Assembly: GCA_040285825.1 (NCBI GenBank)
Contig: JAUPSS010000006.1
Location: forward strand, 310,001-374,000
Direction of reading: 5' to 3'
Length of the DNA stretch: 64,000 nt
From: Eukaryota sp. TZLM1-RC
Lineage: Eukaryota; Metamonada: BaSk clade
Shown: piece by piece, positions 43,219 through 53,336 of the stretch
Position numbering within the stretch: the first letter of the stretch is position 1
How the letters are laid out: every line of letters starts with the position of its first letter
Position numbers and translations under genes: made by a program
Notes under the pieces: model-generated
Database searches by the model: none
Seen by the model: the letters and a program-made list of their open reading frames with translations, nothing else
Told to the model about the DNA's origin: nothing

Positions 43219-43686
43219 ATGCATCGTCCTAAAACTCTCTGGAAACCAGCTTTCACACCTTTCACTACTCAGCTAACTGCTTTTACCAATGCTCGCCATC
43301 CCACCCATCATAACACTCCTTTTGATTGTGTCTTTGCTTGAACACTACTTGATACTGTGTTGAAGTTTCGATCACTCAAAGATTTGTCAAAAAACACTGC
43401 TAAAACTAAGACTGAAGAACAAATTATCCAATTTATTGGTAAAAAATGAATAAAATTGAAGGAAGATCAGGTCAATTATGAAAAGAGTTTATTAAAGAAA
43501 ATTGATATAGAAATTGCAGAATCTATTCGCATTTCACTTGTTTCACCTCTCTGTCCAACTGAACTTATAGAAGATGCGGAGAAACTTTTTCAATTTTCCG
43601 GTAGATGTAACTACTATAGTTACATACTATATATATGTTACCATATATATTGTAGCAGCATATGTTTCAATTTGAAATTATCATAA
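43219..43686 (+). CDS. Spliced hypothetical helical protein
   Basis: ATG 43219 (MHRPKTLWKPAFTPFTTQLT). Two introns, 43328-43365 (38 nt) and 43439-43465 (27 nt), remove two in-frame TGA codons and keep phase, giving FRSLKDLSKNTAKTKTEEQI and QVNYEKSLLKKIDIEIAESI, CPTELIEDAEKLFQF. A GTAGAT...ATAG segment near 43600 may be a third intron. Unspliced alternatives would need UGA as Trp, for which there is no other support. Function unknown. Confidence 0.5.
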
Positions 43687-43894
43687 AAATTCCGTTTATT
43701 TGTTGATCATACGAGTATTCATATCATCAACAAATGTGCTAATTCTATTCGACATACACTACTAGTTTCGTTTTAGACAAATAGGGTGATTTATAACACT
43801 CAAACTGAACCCATCCTGTCCTTTCAAATAAGATATTTCCAATATTGATGAACTATTGTATTTCCGTAAAGATTCCAGCGATGAAATAATGAGT

Positions 43895-44290
43895 TTAATA
43901 GTGGGAGCTTGTGGCTAAAATTGTGCCCACGTTAGAACTTTTTTGCGTAATAATGCAAAAAAAGGTTTCAAGTGAATTAGACTCATGTGAGTATGAAGGC
44001 AATATCAAAAACTCTAGCCCAACCTTAAGAACTGCATGAAAACTTTCAGGCCCAATATGGATCCTAGATCCGTCCATTACTAATACAGATCTGTTTGCTA
44101 GAAATCTGTGTGTAATTCCAGATTTAATAATATCTTTTAAAAAACCAATAAATTCATGACGGTTAAAATGACCTTCTTTCATATGACCCATAATATAACC
44201 CCATTGACCCATATCAGGGAAAAAACATACTACAACCTCTAAGTAAATTTCAATACTGAGGAATTCCTCTTTCTGACCTCAATTTCACCA
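43895..44290 (-). pseudogene. Tc1/IS630-like transposase, C-terminal half
   Basis: GYIMGHMKEGHFNRHEFIGF, NRSVLVMDGSRIHIGPES (second Asp), ILPSYSHESNSLETFFCI (Glu). Paralogous to 37790-38880 but a different subfamily. The N-terminal half is absent. A short piece of it survives at 27816-27860. Confidence 0.7.
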
Positions 44291-44303
44291 TTTTCTTCAA
44301 AAC

Positions 44304-44672
44304 ATGTCCCCAAGACGCCATTTCTTCACTCCTGAAGAAGATAATCTTATATTAATATACGTTGTACAGAAACTACACCAAGTGGATGGGGATCTTGATC
44401 GCCTTAAGCTTGGTGGGAATGTATTCTGGCAAAAAGCCACGGAACACTTTTTCACAGAATCTCAGCTCCTCTGCCACACGTACCAATCAATCGGCGATAT
44501 ATTCCACAAGTATTTAAAGAAGGAGTTTATCAAAACTATAGAAGATCCATCATCCAATATACCAAGGTCTCATTCACCACACTCCCTCAAAATTTCACCT
44601 GAAGTTTCTCTTTTTGCTGAAATAAATGTCGATATTGAAAACCTTCCTCAATTTCGTTGTGAGCGCATATAA
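44304..44672 (+). CDS. Rap1-type Myb-domain protein
   Basis: Intact 122 codons from ATG 44304: MSPRRHFFTPEEDNLILIYV, GGNVFWQKATEHFFTESQLL, YQSIGDIFHKYLKKEFIKTI, then a Ser/Pro tail and an acidic end. FTPEED...I..YV, GN.FW..., QS..DR.HKYLK is the pattern of the Myb-like domain of Rap1/TERF2IP telomere proteins, also used by other DNA- or protein-binding factors. It is shorter than Rap1 (no BRCT or RCT domain). A partial inverted copy is at 1815-2033. Starts 14 bp after the divergent transposase fragment. Confidence 0.6.
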   Translation: MSPRRHFFTPEEDNLILIYVVQKLHQVDGDLDRLKLGGNVFWQKATEHFFTESQLLCHTYQSIGDIFHKYLKKEFIKTIEDPSSNIPRSHSPHSLKISPEVSLFAEINVDIENLPQFRCERI

Positions 44673-44929
44673 GTTCGTTCAAATAGTACCTTTTTGTTTC
44701 AACTGTACCGATACTTTTCATCTACCAATGTGCTCTGCCAAGGTTTATCCTAGATAGTCTTTGTGTAGATTGGCCTATTTGCATTGGTTATTTTCTTTTG
44801 TTGAACTGGGTGGATGGGTGTTGCGAATTTGAAAATAAGCACCCGAGTTGCAAATCACAGTATTCAACTTAGGTGAATCATACAGATCAACTGTGTAATT
44901 CTGATTTTCATTCTCCATCCCGATACCCT

Positions 44930-45366
44930 TTCGCTTTCGCTATTGAGGTTTATAGTTCCGGGCACACTTAGCCCTTCCCGTCGTCCACTCTTAACGCTAG
45001 ACGCTAACGGTCCATGACATCGGTATTTTCCTTGTATCATTCTTGATGATGATTCTCCTTTCTGTTGCATAACCACTGATGGTACATCTCCCCTCTCAAA
45101 TCTCTTCCCTTAAACATAAGACCATCGTCCCTCTTTTGCGATTACCCATCCCAATTTCCTTGTTTGGACTTTGTTGAATGGATACATTACCCACACAGGC
45201 TCTCTCGAACTCTTTTCTGCTGTTTCTGGTTCACCAGTTCCGTTGTTCATCTACCTTTGAAATTCTTTCTGAAATTTGAACTCATCCGGTGGGACTCGAA
45301 CCCAGACAGATGTGTCGGCCGACATATCTAACAGATGATACATCATTAGTTGAGCCGACATGATTT
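44930..45366 (-). repeat. tRNA-headed SINE, family A, copy 4
   Basis: The head (45282-45363 on the minus strand) has an A-box-like start, a TATC/GATA anticodon-like stem, the long self-complementary variable arm tgtcggccgaca as in class II tRNAs, and the B box (gggactcgaaccc, 45291-45303). The tail has ccgggcacacttagcccttc. Confidence 0.75.
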
Positions 45367-45552
45367 ATTTTTCTGTTTTGGTTCCTATTCTTGGACTGTT
45401 TTATATCACCGCTCTTTCACTTAAAAAAGAACAATTATTTGAAAATATTCTGTAATTTACATGTGTTGGCAAAGTAAAATTAGACTTGTTTCACTTTTGG
45501 ATACAACAGGTTGAATTATCCATTATGTGGATTTGGCTTATAGTGTGCAATA

Positions 45553-46162
45553 TTATTTGAAGAATACAAATATAGAAAAAATAAAATGGATAATATATTG
45601 TAACAGTTTTATTGTTTCAATACCATAATTGGATATGTACCTGTTGACAAGTGAAGTATATTGTTTCAAAGGAATAAGATGGACAAATACTCCATCACCA
45701 TTAACAACTGAAGTAAGAGCACAAATGTACAAGTTGCGGTGCACAGAGTCCCATAACTTTACAACGACAATGGGATCATGCAATAGGTCATTTCGTCTCA
45801 ATATAAAAGTAAGACAAGATACCAAACGACATATTGATCTTCTAATAACACTGTGATGAGAAGATCACAAGACATAAAACACACAGAGATAAATCAACAT
45901 AACGTCGAGATGGCCTAGCAGTTGCTGTTTTTGAAGGGAAATAAGAGATTGGATGAACTGGATGAGATGATGGACTGTATGAAGTGTGTAGTTGCGGAGA
46001 TGGAGAGTGTGTAGTATCACAATGTGATTGGACATCTGATTGGTCATCTTCCAAATCAAGGGAAGTTCTGTACTTAAGAACACGTTGAATAACATGCAAC
46101 ATGGTATGACTGATACAAAAACGAGATGATGAATGATCAAATATTGAAGTATTGTAGTTCAT
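45553..46162 (-). CDS. Spliced hypothetical 191-aa protein
   Basis: ATG 46162 (MNYNTSIFDHSSSRFCISHT), LKYRTSLDLEDDQSDVQSH, a Ser/Pro/His-rich stretch, RPSRRYVDLS; a 34-nt intron (45851-45884) joins in phase to RSICRLVSCLTFILRRNDLL, VKLWDSVHRNLYICALTSVV and a hydrophobic end. Divergent from 46263 with 100 bp between the two ATGs, suggesting a shared promoter. Not recognised. Confidence 0.5.
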
Positions 46163-46262
46163 AGATGTTGAAGAGAAGAAGAGAAGGAAATCGACACTGT
46201 GATGATGAGGGCTATTGTGAATCTTGAATCTTATTTTACTTTCCAACTATTGATCATCCATC

Positions 46263-46652
46263 ATGTCTGCACCCAATTGGACATTCCCAGAATCTTTACG
46301 GGACCAAGATACTATCGTACAACTTGAAAATCTGCATTACCAGAACATTTTAGGTACTATAATGAAGTGGTGCGATCTTGACACTAGCACATCAACAAAT
46401 TTCGAAGGAGAACCCAATGCAGCTCAATTGATAGTAGTTGATCATGAACAGCGGAAATGTTTTGTTCACAATCAGATTGGAAGTGAATACCCCACTATTG
46501 AGGATTTTCTTAATCATATGTATAACAAGAATTTTATTACAAAAGGTACCAAAAAGAAATGGATAGAACCAGCAACACCAAAGAGTTCTCTTGTTGAAGG
46601 TAGTGAACAGATGGATCCAGCCCTTGAGTGTGATCAAAGTTTTGTGTTTTAA
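46263..46652 (+). CDS. Hypothetical 129-aa protein
   Basis: Intact from ATG 46263: MSAPNWTFPESLRDQDTIVQ, MKWCDLDTSTSTNFEGEPNA, HNQIGSEYPTIEDFLNHMYN, TKKKWIEPATPKSS, ends VF and TAA. No repeats of it elsewhere in the window. Not recognised; small, mixed charge, no membrane segment. 46653-46960 shows no gene. Confidence 0.5.
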   Translation: MSAPNWTFPESLRDQDTIVQLENLHYQNILGTIMKWCDLDTSTSTNFEGEPNAAQLIVVDHEQRKCFVHNQIGSEYPTIEDFLNHMYNKNFITKGTKKKWIEPATPKSSLVEGSEQMDPALECDQSFVF

Positions 46653-46963
46653 TTAATTTACAATTAAAAAACATTGTCAGATGCAAAATTGACTCAATAA
46701 ACACATTAATCACATATCTTTATAACTGTACATACATTTAACAAGCTATTATCAACAAAAAACCACCTGATTTCAGCATGAGATGAGTCCATCAGTGGTA
46801 TCAGCATTTCTGTACTAGATCCAAAAAGGGAATTAGACTTTGAGACTTGAAAGTTGAATTGTTATTTGTACAATAATTGTATTTTTTTTCTCCCAAAAAG
46901 GAATTAGACTTTCAAGTCAGTATAGCACAATAAGTTTATTTTGTGAATCTTTTTCATTCCGCG

Positions 46964-47673
46964 TATCATGACAATTGATAATCTGGACAGTCTACAGTGA
47001 CTACAGGAGCAAGTTTCATTAGTACACAATGAACAATAATAATGAATAGTTTAGAGATAATGACCTTGCTCCAATAGTTTCTTTAGTTACTCAGTTGTTG
47101 TAATGATGTATTGATTTAATTGTACAATTGAATATGTTGGAAGTCATGATTTATTGATGAAAAACTATAAGTCTTCGTCATTATCTTCGTCATTATCTTT
47201 TCGTAATTTTTTCGTCTTTCTTTTGTCCGGTAATTTCAATTGCCACCGTTCTTCCTCATGACCTTGTTCAATTATTGAGGTTTTCTGGTTGTTTAAAAAA
47301 GGAAATTTGTCGTCATTGTATCATGACAATTGATAATCTGGACAGTCTACAGTGACTACAGGAGCAAGTTTCATTAGTACACAATGAACAATAATAATGA
47401 ATAGTTTAGAGATAATGACCTTGCTCCAATAGTTTCTTTAGTTACTCAGTTGTTGTAATGATGTATTGATTTAATTGTACAATTGAATATGTTGGAAGTC
47501 ATGATTTATTAATGAAAAACTATAAGTCTTCGTCATTATCTTCGTCATTATCTTTTCGTAATTTTTTCGTCTTTCTTTTGTCCGGTAATTTCAATTGCCA
47601 CCGTTCTTCCTCATGACCTTGTTCAATTATTCAGGTTTTCTGGTTGTTTAAAAAAGGAAATTTGTCGTCATTG
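46964..47673. repeat. Tandem duplication of 355 bp
   Basis: 46964-47318 and 47319-47673 are nearly identical (the difference at attgatgaaaa/attaatgaaaa is an example). The unit covers the last 50 codons of the SET-type frame and its downstream DNA, so only the copy next to the SET domain is used as its end. Confidence 0.9.
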
Positions 47674-47880
47674 TATTTAACAAACAATTCTTCATCTTTG
47701 TGAATTTTGCGTGTTGTGTAAAAAAATAGACGCTTGCCTACGCCGATCATGTCTAAATTTACTGCCACATTTGTATTGACATAACGTCCAATCCCTGTTT
47801 CTGACATATCAGTGCTGGTTGCATCAATCCATGTTTTTTTTCCAGTACCATAAGTTCTAGCAAAGCCACGAAAAACCGAA
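47520..47880 (-). CDS. SET-domain protein, C-terminal half
   Basis: GKKTWIDATSTDMSETGIGR, YVNTNVAVNLDMIGVGKRLF, FYTTRKIHKDEELFVKYND, then a charged tail (KLPDKRKTKKLRKDNDEDND). DA.....GRYVN...N and K.DEEL.VKY match the SET core around the cofactor pseudoknot (RxxN and EEL.xxY). The usual NHS is NTN. No N-terminal half in this place; upstream DNA (47881-48015) has no good frame. Lysine methylation in the nucleus is the family role. Confidence 0.6.
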
Positions 47881-48029
47881 GGAATATACTAAAGGCAACA
47901 ACGAAACAGGAATGAACATTACAAGAAAAACTGATGCAATCACACAATTCAAGGCGTGAATTTAGAGAATTTTTACAAAAAGAACTTTTATTTTCTACGA
48001 AAAAACAAAACAAAACAAATTAACACACA

Positions 48030-48225
48030 TAAGAAACAAAATTCCTACATCAACTTTTGATGAATCCTTATACAGCTTGGACTTCATTAAACTTAAATAC
48101 ATGGGAACACTTCTGTGCAAAGCAAAAATGATACGATTCTTCCATAAATTCCGTGCAATATTCTTACCATTTGAACGACATAAATTATCAAAACCATTGA
48201 GAAAATTGAAAACAGATTGACCAAT
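48030..48225 (+). pseudogene. Reverse-transcriptase-associated fragment
   Basis: LDFIKLKYMGTLLCKAKMIR and FRAIFLPFERHKLSKPL are homologous to the segment at 24700-24830 in the tandem array, but more diverged. Its place in the protein is unclear. 48226-49070 shows only AT-rich DNA and small scraps. Confidence 0.5.
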
Positions 48226-49077
48226 GTTGCCAAATTATAATATAATATAATTTAATTTAAGGCAGACTGAAAGAGAATTTTATTTAATGTTATTGTATAT
48301 GAACTAAGGTATTTATTAGTAAGATATTTACAGTGAGGAGGTTTCAATGACGATCAGGTGGAAATACTAGATTAAGAAATATTTAAGATTTTAAAAAAAG
48401 CAAGAACGAAATATGAGAGTGTGTTTTTCTTCTCGTTTGATGGAATTTTCAACTAACGTTATTCAATAACTTAAGTCGAATCATATCAAGCCAAGTCAAA
48501 TTGTGCATAACGACTTAACATGTTTCGTTTTTGGATCAGAAGACAAGTTGTCAATAAGTTTTTAAACGGGGTAATGAGACATGAACAAGGTTTAATGCCG
48601 ATCAGTTGGAGATGCAATAAGGAATATTTAAGGTATATTGTACTACCAAACTTAGTATGTATACAATTAGTGCAGTAAATGGTCCAGCAACATTTCAATG
48701 TTGGAGAAATTCAAAACCTCCAAAATCATTTTTCGACACCCAACTTACTGATTCTGTCTTGAACAATAAATAACATTATGTGGATATTCAGAATCAGTAA
48801 ACAGTAGTCAATGTCTGTGTAATAAGCAAAAAGCAACAGAACACTGTTTTCGAAAAAAATTTCCGAGGTTAACCAATTTAATAGGGATTATTGCAACTGT
48901 TGCTCAAATACTACATGTTACATTCTATTTCGTTTTCTGTTTTCGCCACCATTGTCTCATTCATGTTAATAAGACTACATGTGTTGACATTGAGCAACAT
49001 TAGAACACTTTTAATTTTCAAACTTGTTTAGTGCTGAATTTTTGTTTTATTTTAAAAATTAAAAATTAAGTTTATTT

Positions 49078-49190
49078 TTTATCATCATCTTCGATTTCAA
49101 CAACTACAACATCTTCTTCATCATCATCAATTTTGACGTCATGAATCTTTAGTTCTTTTAATAGGACTGAACTCTTTCAAAGTGATTGGA
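49078..49190 (-). pseudogene. Acidic tail related to the 7.56-8.16 kb gene
   Basis: ELKIHDVKIDDDEEDVVVVE followed by IEDDDKK and TAA, with LKEFSPI upstream in a shifted frame. Matches LEEFNPI...FQIDDEEKDVVDVV. Confidence 0.5.
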
Positions 49191-49610
49191 TTGATAATTC
49201 TGAAGCTATTGTTGACTTTGTCTCATGTAATGTTGCAAATACTTTGGTTCACAAAAGAAAACTTAATCCTGTGAATGCTCTTGATTTCAATGCAAAAGAA
49301 AAACATAGAAAATAAGATAAAGATATTGAAGAGGCTAATGCTGATGAAAATACACAGCTAGTTTTTATTGCTTTCCCATTTTCGATAAACGGAAGATTAT
49401 CAGTTGAAGCAGAAACTATTTTGAATGACTTCCAAAAAATGGTTCAAGAAAAAACAATGAAAAGATTTGATATTTTTTTATGACGCTCTCGAATTCAATT
49501 TGCCATTATTAATAGATAACCTCGGTTTTTCAATCGAATTAGAGAAGTTTTAGCTAGACAGCAAGCAGATCAAGATTTTGTAGAGGAAATCTTGGTTCAA
49601 TGATAGTTGT
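49170..49610 (+). pseudogene. Reverse transcriptase C-terminal nuclease-like domain, second type
   Basis: SEAIVDFVSCNVANTLVHKR, PVNALDFNAKEKHRK, a TAA, DKDIEEANADENTQLVFIAF, PFSINGRLSVEAETILNDF. Same layout as 2440-2955 (DVxxV, then the Lys-rich helix, then PF.FS), but from a different subfamily. Confidence 0.55.
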
Positions 49611-49689
49611 CCCATTAGTTATGAATTAATTTAATTAAGTGTGCATGTTCAATAAATATTTTATATGCTCTATTGGATGAAATTGAATT

Positions 49690-50215
49690 TTTTTTGTCAA
49701 TCCGATCGATCGGAAATTTGAAACTGAAAAACTGTAAACATTACAGATATCCTTTCAAGATATCCTCTGAAACCGTGCCAACCCAACTCTCTTCATTTTT
49801 GGTTTAGTTCTTGGACTTTATCTGCTTTTCTTACATCACCTCCAATTACCTTGTTCTGCGATTGGTGTCTGTCGTTCTACACCATCTCCCTATGTGAATG
49901 ATGCTGTGAAAACTTCAGTCATTTCTCTTTTCTTTTGATCTACTGACATTACTCTAAGTCGTCTCATTTTTGTGATCTTATGAATTGTCCTTTCTTTCAC
50001 TCCAATCACTCCTCTCCGTCTCTATATTCTCAACTCTCCTTTCAGCAAGTGTACATGGTATCTTTTATTTTGCATTCTGTGGATGTTACTTCATTAAACT
50101 TTATCCATCCATGTCAAGGGGTCAATACATGGAAAGTTGGATTGGTGAATTTTTGAGAGTTCATGGGACTCGAACCCCGAACCTGGGCGAATTCAATTAT
50201 TTTGTTTTAACTTTT
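49690..50215 (-). repeat. tRNA-headed SINE, family B, copy 2
   Basis: B box in gggactcgaacccc (50165-50178) and the family body (gtgtacatggtatcttttat at 50047-50066). Ends with the palindrome ccgatcgatcgg near 49701 and the reverse-transcriptase-like segment. Confidence 0.7.
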
Positions 50216-50404
50216 TAATTTCTTAAATTAAAGTTGGTTTTTTGGTCATGGTCAGCTGTCCTTTTTCTTTTTTTGCTGATATAACAATTTTCTACTTGTA
50301 ATTTTTTATGTTTAATGGACCATTTTCGTTTTCAAATTTATTTTGGAAATTATGTAAACTCAATCATTAAACAACCCATATTTCAACCATGAATCTAAAA
50401 TAAA

Positions 50405-50960
50405 TCATTGATTAATGTACATGACTCAACGTTGGTTTTCACTATTGTTAAAACTCTAGGTTTAGTTAATTTTAATGGTGATGATGTAAGTAGATGTGCT
50501 ATTATTGAGATTTTTACACTTGCTGATTCTCATGTTGATTTCGGTCATGTAGTTGTTGGTTGCGAATTCAACCTATTGTTACCACTGATGTCAACATTAG
50601 AACAACTCGAGTTTATGCTTCAGCTAATCATTATTTTTCAACTAATTCAATGTTTGGTACGATTGATGTTGAATTTGAAAATGTTGAAAGTTTTTGATTT
50701 AAGAATTAAAATTCATGTCAAAAACTGCAAATTTTGACTAAATTATATCACTACTGATAAAGATTGCTGTCACCAGATTGCTGATTATACTATTGATTTA
50801 GTGAGTGCTTTTGATATCTATGGTCATTTTATACTCTTAAATTAATTACTCTTATAATGAATTTAATTATGATTAATGATGTGTTTCTGAAGTATCATTT
50901 CCATTTAAATTCAATGGTGAAATATGGTAAATTGATTTAAATTTTGTTTATCATGGGGTT
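50405..50960 (+). pseudogene. Rep-C ORF remnant
   Basis: VFTIVKTLGLVNFNGDDVSR, SHVDFGHVVVGCEF; in a shifted frame RVYASANHYFSTNSMFGTID and VEFENVESF; then ADYTIDLVSAF. Runs into the Rep-C 3' block at 51020. Confidence 0.45.
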
Positions 50961-51019
50961 TACTTCTTTGAAATTTTGATTTTAACATTGTGTTTTTTCG
51001 CTGATTTTTGTTGACTATT

Positions 51020-51265
51020 ATTTTATTGGAATCTCTACCAAATATTGAGAGTAATTCTCCTTATTTTGAGTCTCTATTTATAAATACATAAACAACCGAG
51101 TAATCATCAATCATTCAGTTTTTAACTGTTTGAGGTTGGTTACGGTCATGAAAGATCTGATTACATGTGTCTGTATAGTCTACATGTTTTTGGATATTTG
51201 TAGGTTTAATACTTACAGCAAATTCAGTTATGAATTAATTTGAGGGTTTCTTTTTTTACCTCAAC
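51020..51265 (+). repeat. Rep-C repeat, copy 6 (3' block)
   Basis: ESLPNIESNSPYFESL-coding block and gtctgtatagtctacatg (51170-51187). Confidence 0.85.
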
Positions 51266-51309
51266 ATGATTAATTCATTTTTTTCTATTATTTATTTTTA
51301 CATGTAAGA

Positions 51310-52190
51310 TAGGTTTAATTATGAGATGACTAAAGCAGAATCGATCTTTTGAATTTCTTCCTTTACTGTCATATTCCCTTTTCTAGAGATTGTCAATTTT
51401 CTCAAAAAAAAATATTCTTCCATTTTATTTTCACAAAACTTCAGCACTTCTAAACTTCTGCTTGTTCAGCAGCTGGAAAGTTTATTTGAGGGTTAAAACA
51501 AGGTTTAACATAAAAAAAGATACTTTTTCAAGAAATTGCTGCTCACAGATGTATTTTCGTACATATCTTGCTCGTACATGCTTCTTGAATCCAAATCATT
51601 CTGATTGTCCTTCTTAATCAAAGTTTGGATAAAAAGATAAAATATTCAAGTCAGATTGAAAGATTGTTGCCGCAGACTCAATCAAAGTTTGGTTATCTTC
51701 TTTTTCCTCGGAACAACAGGCACATTAAACCTCAATGACCTACAGGAAATCTTTGAAGGAGATTCAAGATAAACTTACATGCATTTAATAAAAAGAATCT
51801 TTCTCTTGAATTATTCAGATTGAAATGGATGTAGTATTCGAGAACAGAATCAACAACTACTTCTTCGGGCTGGGCTAATAATTCATCTGGCAAAAGAGAG
51901 AGAGGATAATTGGCACATACATTCGTTTTATCTAGAGCTCTACAATGAACACGAATAAAAAAATTTTTGTCCAGGATTGACAATTTTTAGGTAGACTTGT
52001 CTTCACGTTAGACGCTAATTGACGAGCCCGACAAGCAAGGTAAAGAGAAAGCCCTTTTCTATTGATAAAAATACGTTTCTGAGACTGCAGCCAAGCATTG
52101 AGAAAAAGATTGAATGAATTTCTATAAGGCACTAAAGAATTTTCCCATGAAGAAACAAGAGACCTGTCTTGTTGATGCCGAAAAGTGGGG
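51310..52190 (-). pseudogene. Retroelement fragment of unknown region
   Basis: Broken minus-strand frames: NSFNLFLNAWLQSQKRIFI, LYLACRARQLASNVKTSLPK, FIRVHCRALDKTNVCANYPL, SLLPDELLAQPEEVVV. Related to 32700-33170. Lies downstream of an integrase copy in both places, so probably part of the same element family. Family role unknown. Confidence 0.4.
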
Positions 52191-52322
52191 TTAAGATAAA
52201 GATGATTTATTTTCTATTCATATTATAAAAGCCTAAGGGCGCCAACACTGCTTCTCCCCTTTTTCAAAATCAATCGGCTTTATAACGAATATTCAACTTA
52301 CATCAATAACTAATAAACTAAA

Positions 52323-53165
52323 CTAATTCTTCTGATTTCTATTACTACGTCTAGGCCGTTTAGGGGCGCTAGACTCGGTGGAAGGATCTCTTCTATTAGA
52401 AGTATGTTTGCCAACTTTTCTAATTCTCTTGTCTTTACTGAATAACTTATAAGCTTCTGAATGTTTTACTGAATTGAGAGGCTCTTCAGTTGTCTCACTG
52501 CCAAACCATTGAACAGTACAGAAACTACCTGAGTCAGAACTATACTCTGAGAGGATTTTCTCTATAACATGTTTTTCAGCATCGCCTGCTGCGACTGCCT
52601 TAAGGAATTCAAAATCCTGAGGATTCTCGGCGTTATAGACTTTACAATCTTTCTTAGCAGCCTTTAATTCGGAGCCAGTGGTAAGATTCTTTAATATTAA
52701 AGTAGAGTTGGAAGGATGATCTATTATTAAAAATGGTCCGTTCCAAGATCCATGTAATTTATTATTTTGTTTGGTTTTCCGAAGGACATAGTCACCAATA
52801 TTAAATACTATAAAACGCGAATTAGTATTATCTACTGAAATCGGAGTATTAAATGTTTGGTGACGCTCTGCTTCTTCCCTTTTTTCTTGTAGACGAATAT
52901 TTTTCAATTTAGTGCCATCTAATAAAGGAATATTGGAATCGAATTTTGATAAGTTTCCTACTATATTAGCAGGGTCTGATCTTGGACTAATCGAAGAACC
53001 GAACATGAGTTCGTATGGGGTAAAACCTGTTTTTCTGCTTTTAGTAGAATTTATTAATAGTTGGGATATGGGTACATAAGTAGACCAATTTCCATAATCA
53101 TTACAATCAATTAATAATTTCCTCAAGCATTGAAGAACGTCTCTAAGTTTACGTTCTACAAGTCC
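52323..53165 (-). pseudogene. Gypsy integrase end with chromodomain
   Basis: ESNGLVERKLRDVLQCLRKL (end of the catalytic core), TPYELMFGSSISPRSDP, GPFLIIDHPSNSTLILKNL (SH3-like GPF/Y part), EKHVIEKILSEYSSDSGSF and CTVQWFGSETTEEPL (chromodomain-like), then a basic tail. The 5' part is replaced by an LTR at 53166. Chromodomains steer chromovirus insertion toward marked chromatin. Confidence 0.75.
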
Positions 53166-53336
53166 ATTACTTTCAGAGTAGTTGATGATCTTGGCTGCTG
53201 TGTGTTAGAATTCATACAGTATAGAGTAACAGAAGTGTAATTTATTACGAAGAGGAATTGTATTCTCTCTTCTTAAACTAATAGGCGGAATACTAATAAA
53301 CTATATAATAAAACTATAAATACTATTCAAGACTAA
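53166..53336 (-). repeat. LTR, 3'-truncated
   Basis: On the minus strand starts TGTTAGTCTTGAATAG right at the pol stop and follows the 178-bp LTR at 13202 until about 53166, where it breaks into the integrase of another element without the terminal CTAACA. Confidence 0.65.

Noticed and set aside
43328-43465. UGA read as Trp in the gene at 43219-43686 (two in-frame TGAs in Trp-like contexts).
   Set aside because: Two GT-AG introns of 38 and 27 nt remove both TGAs in phase, matching the intron pattern elsewhere.
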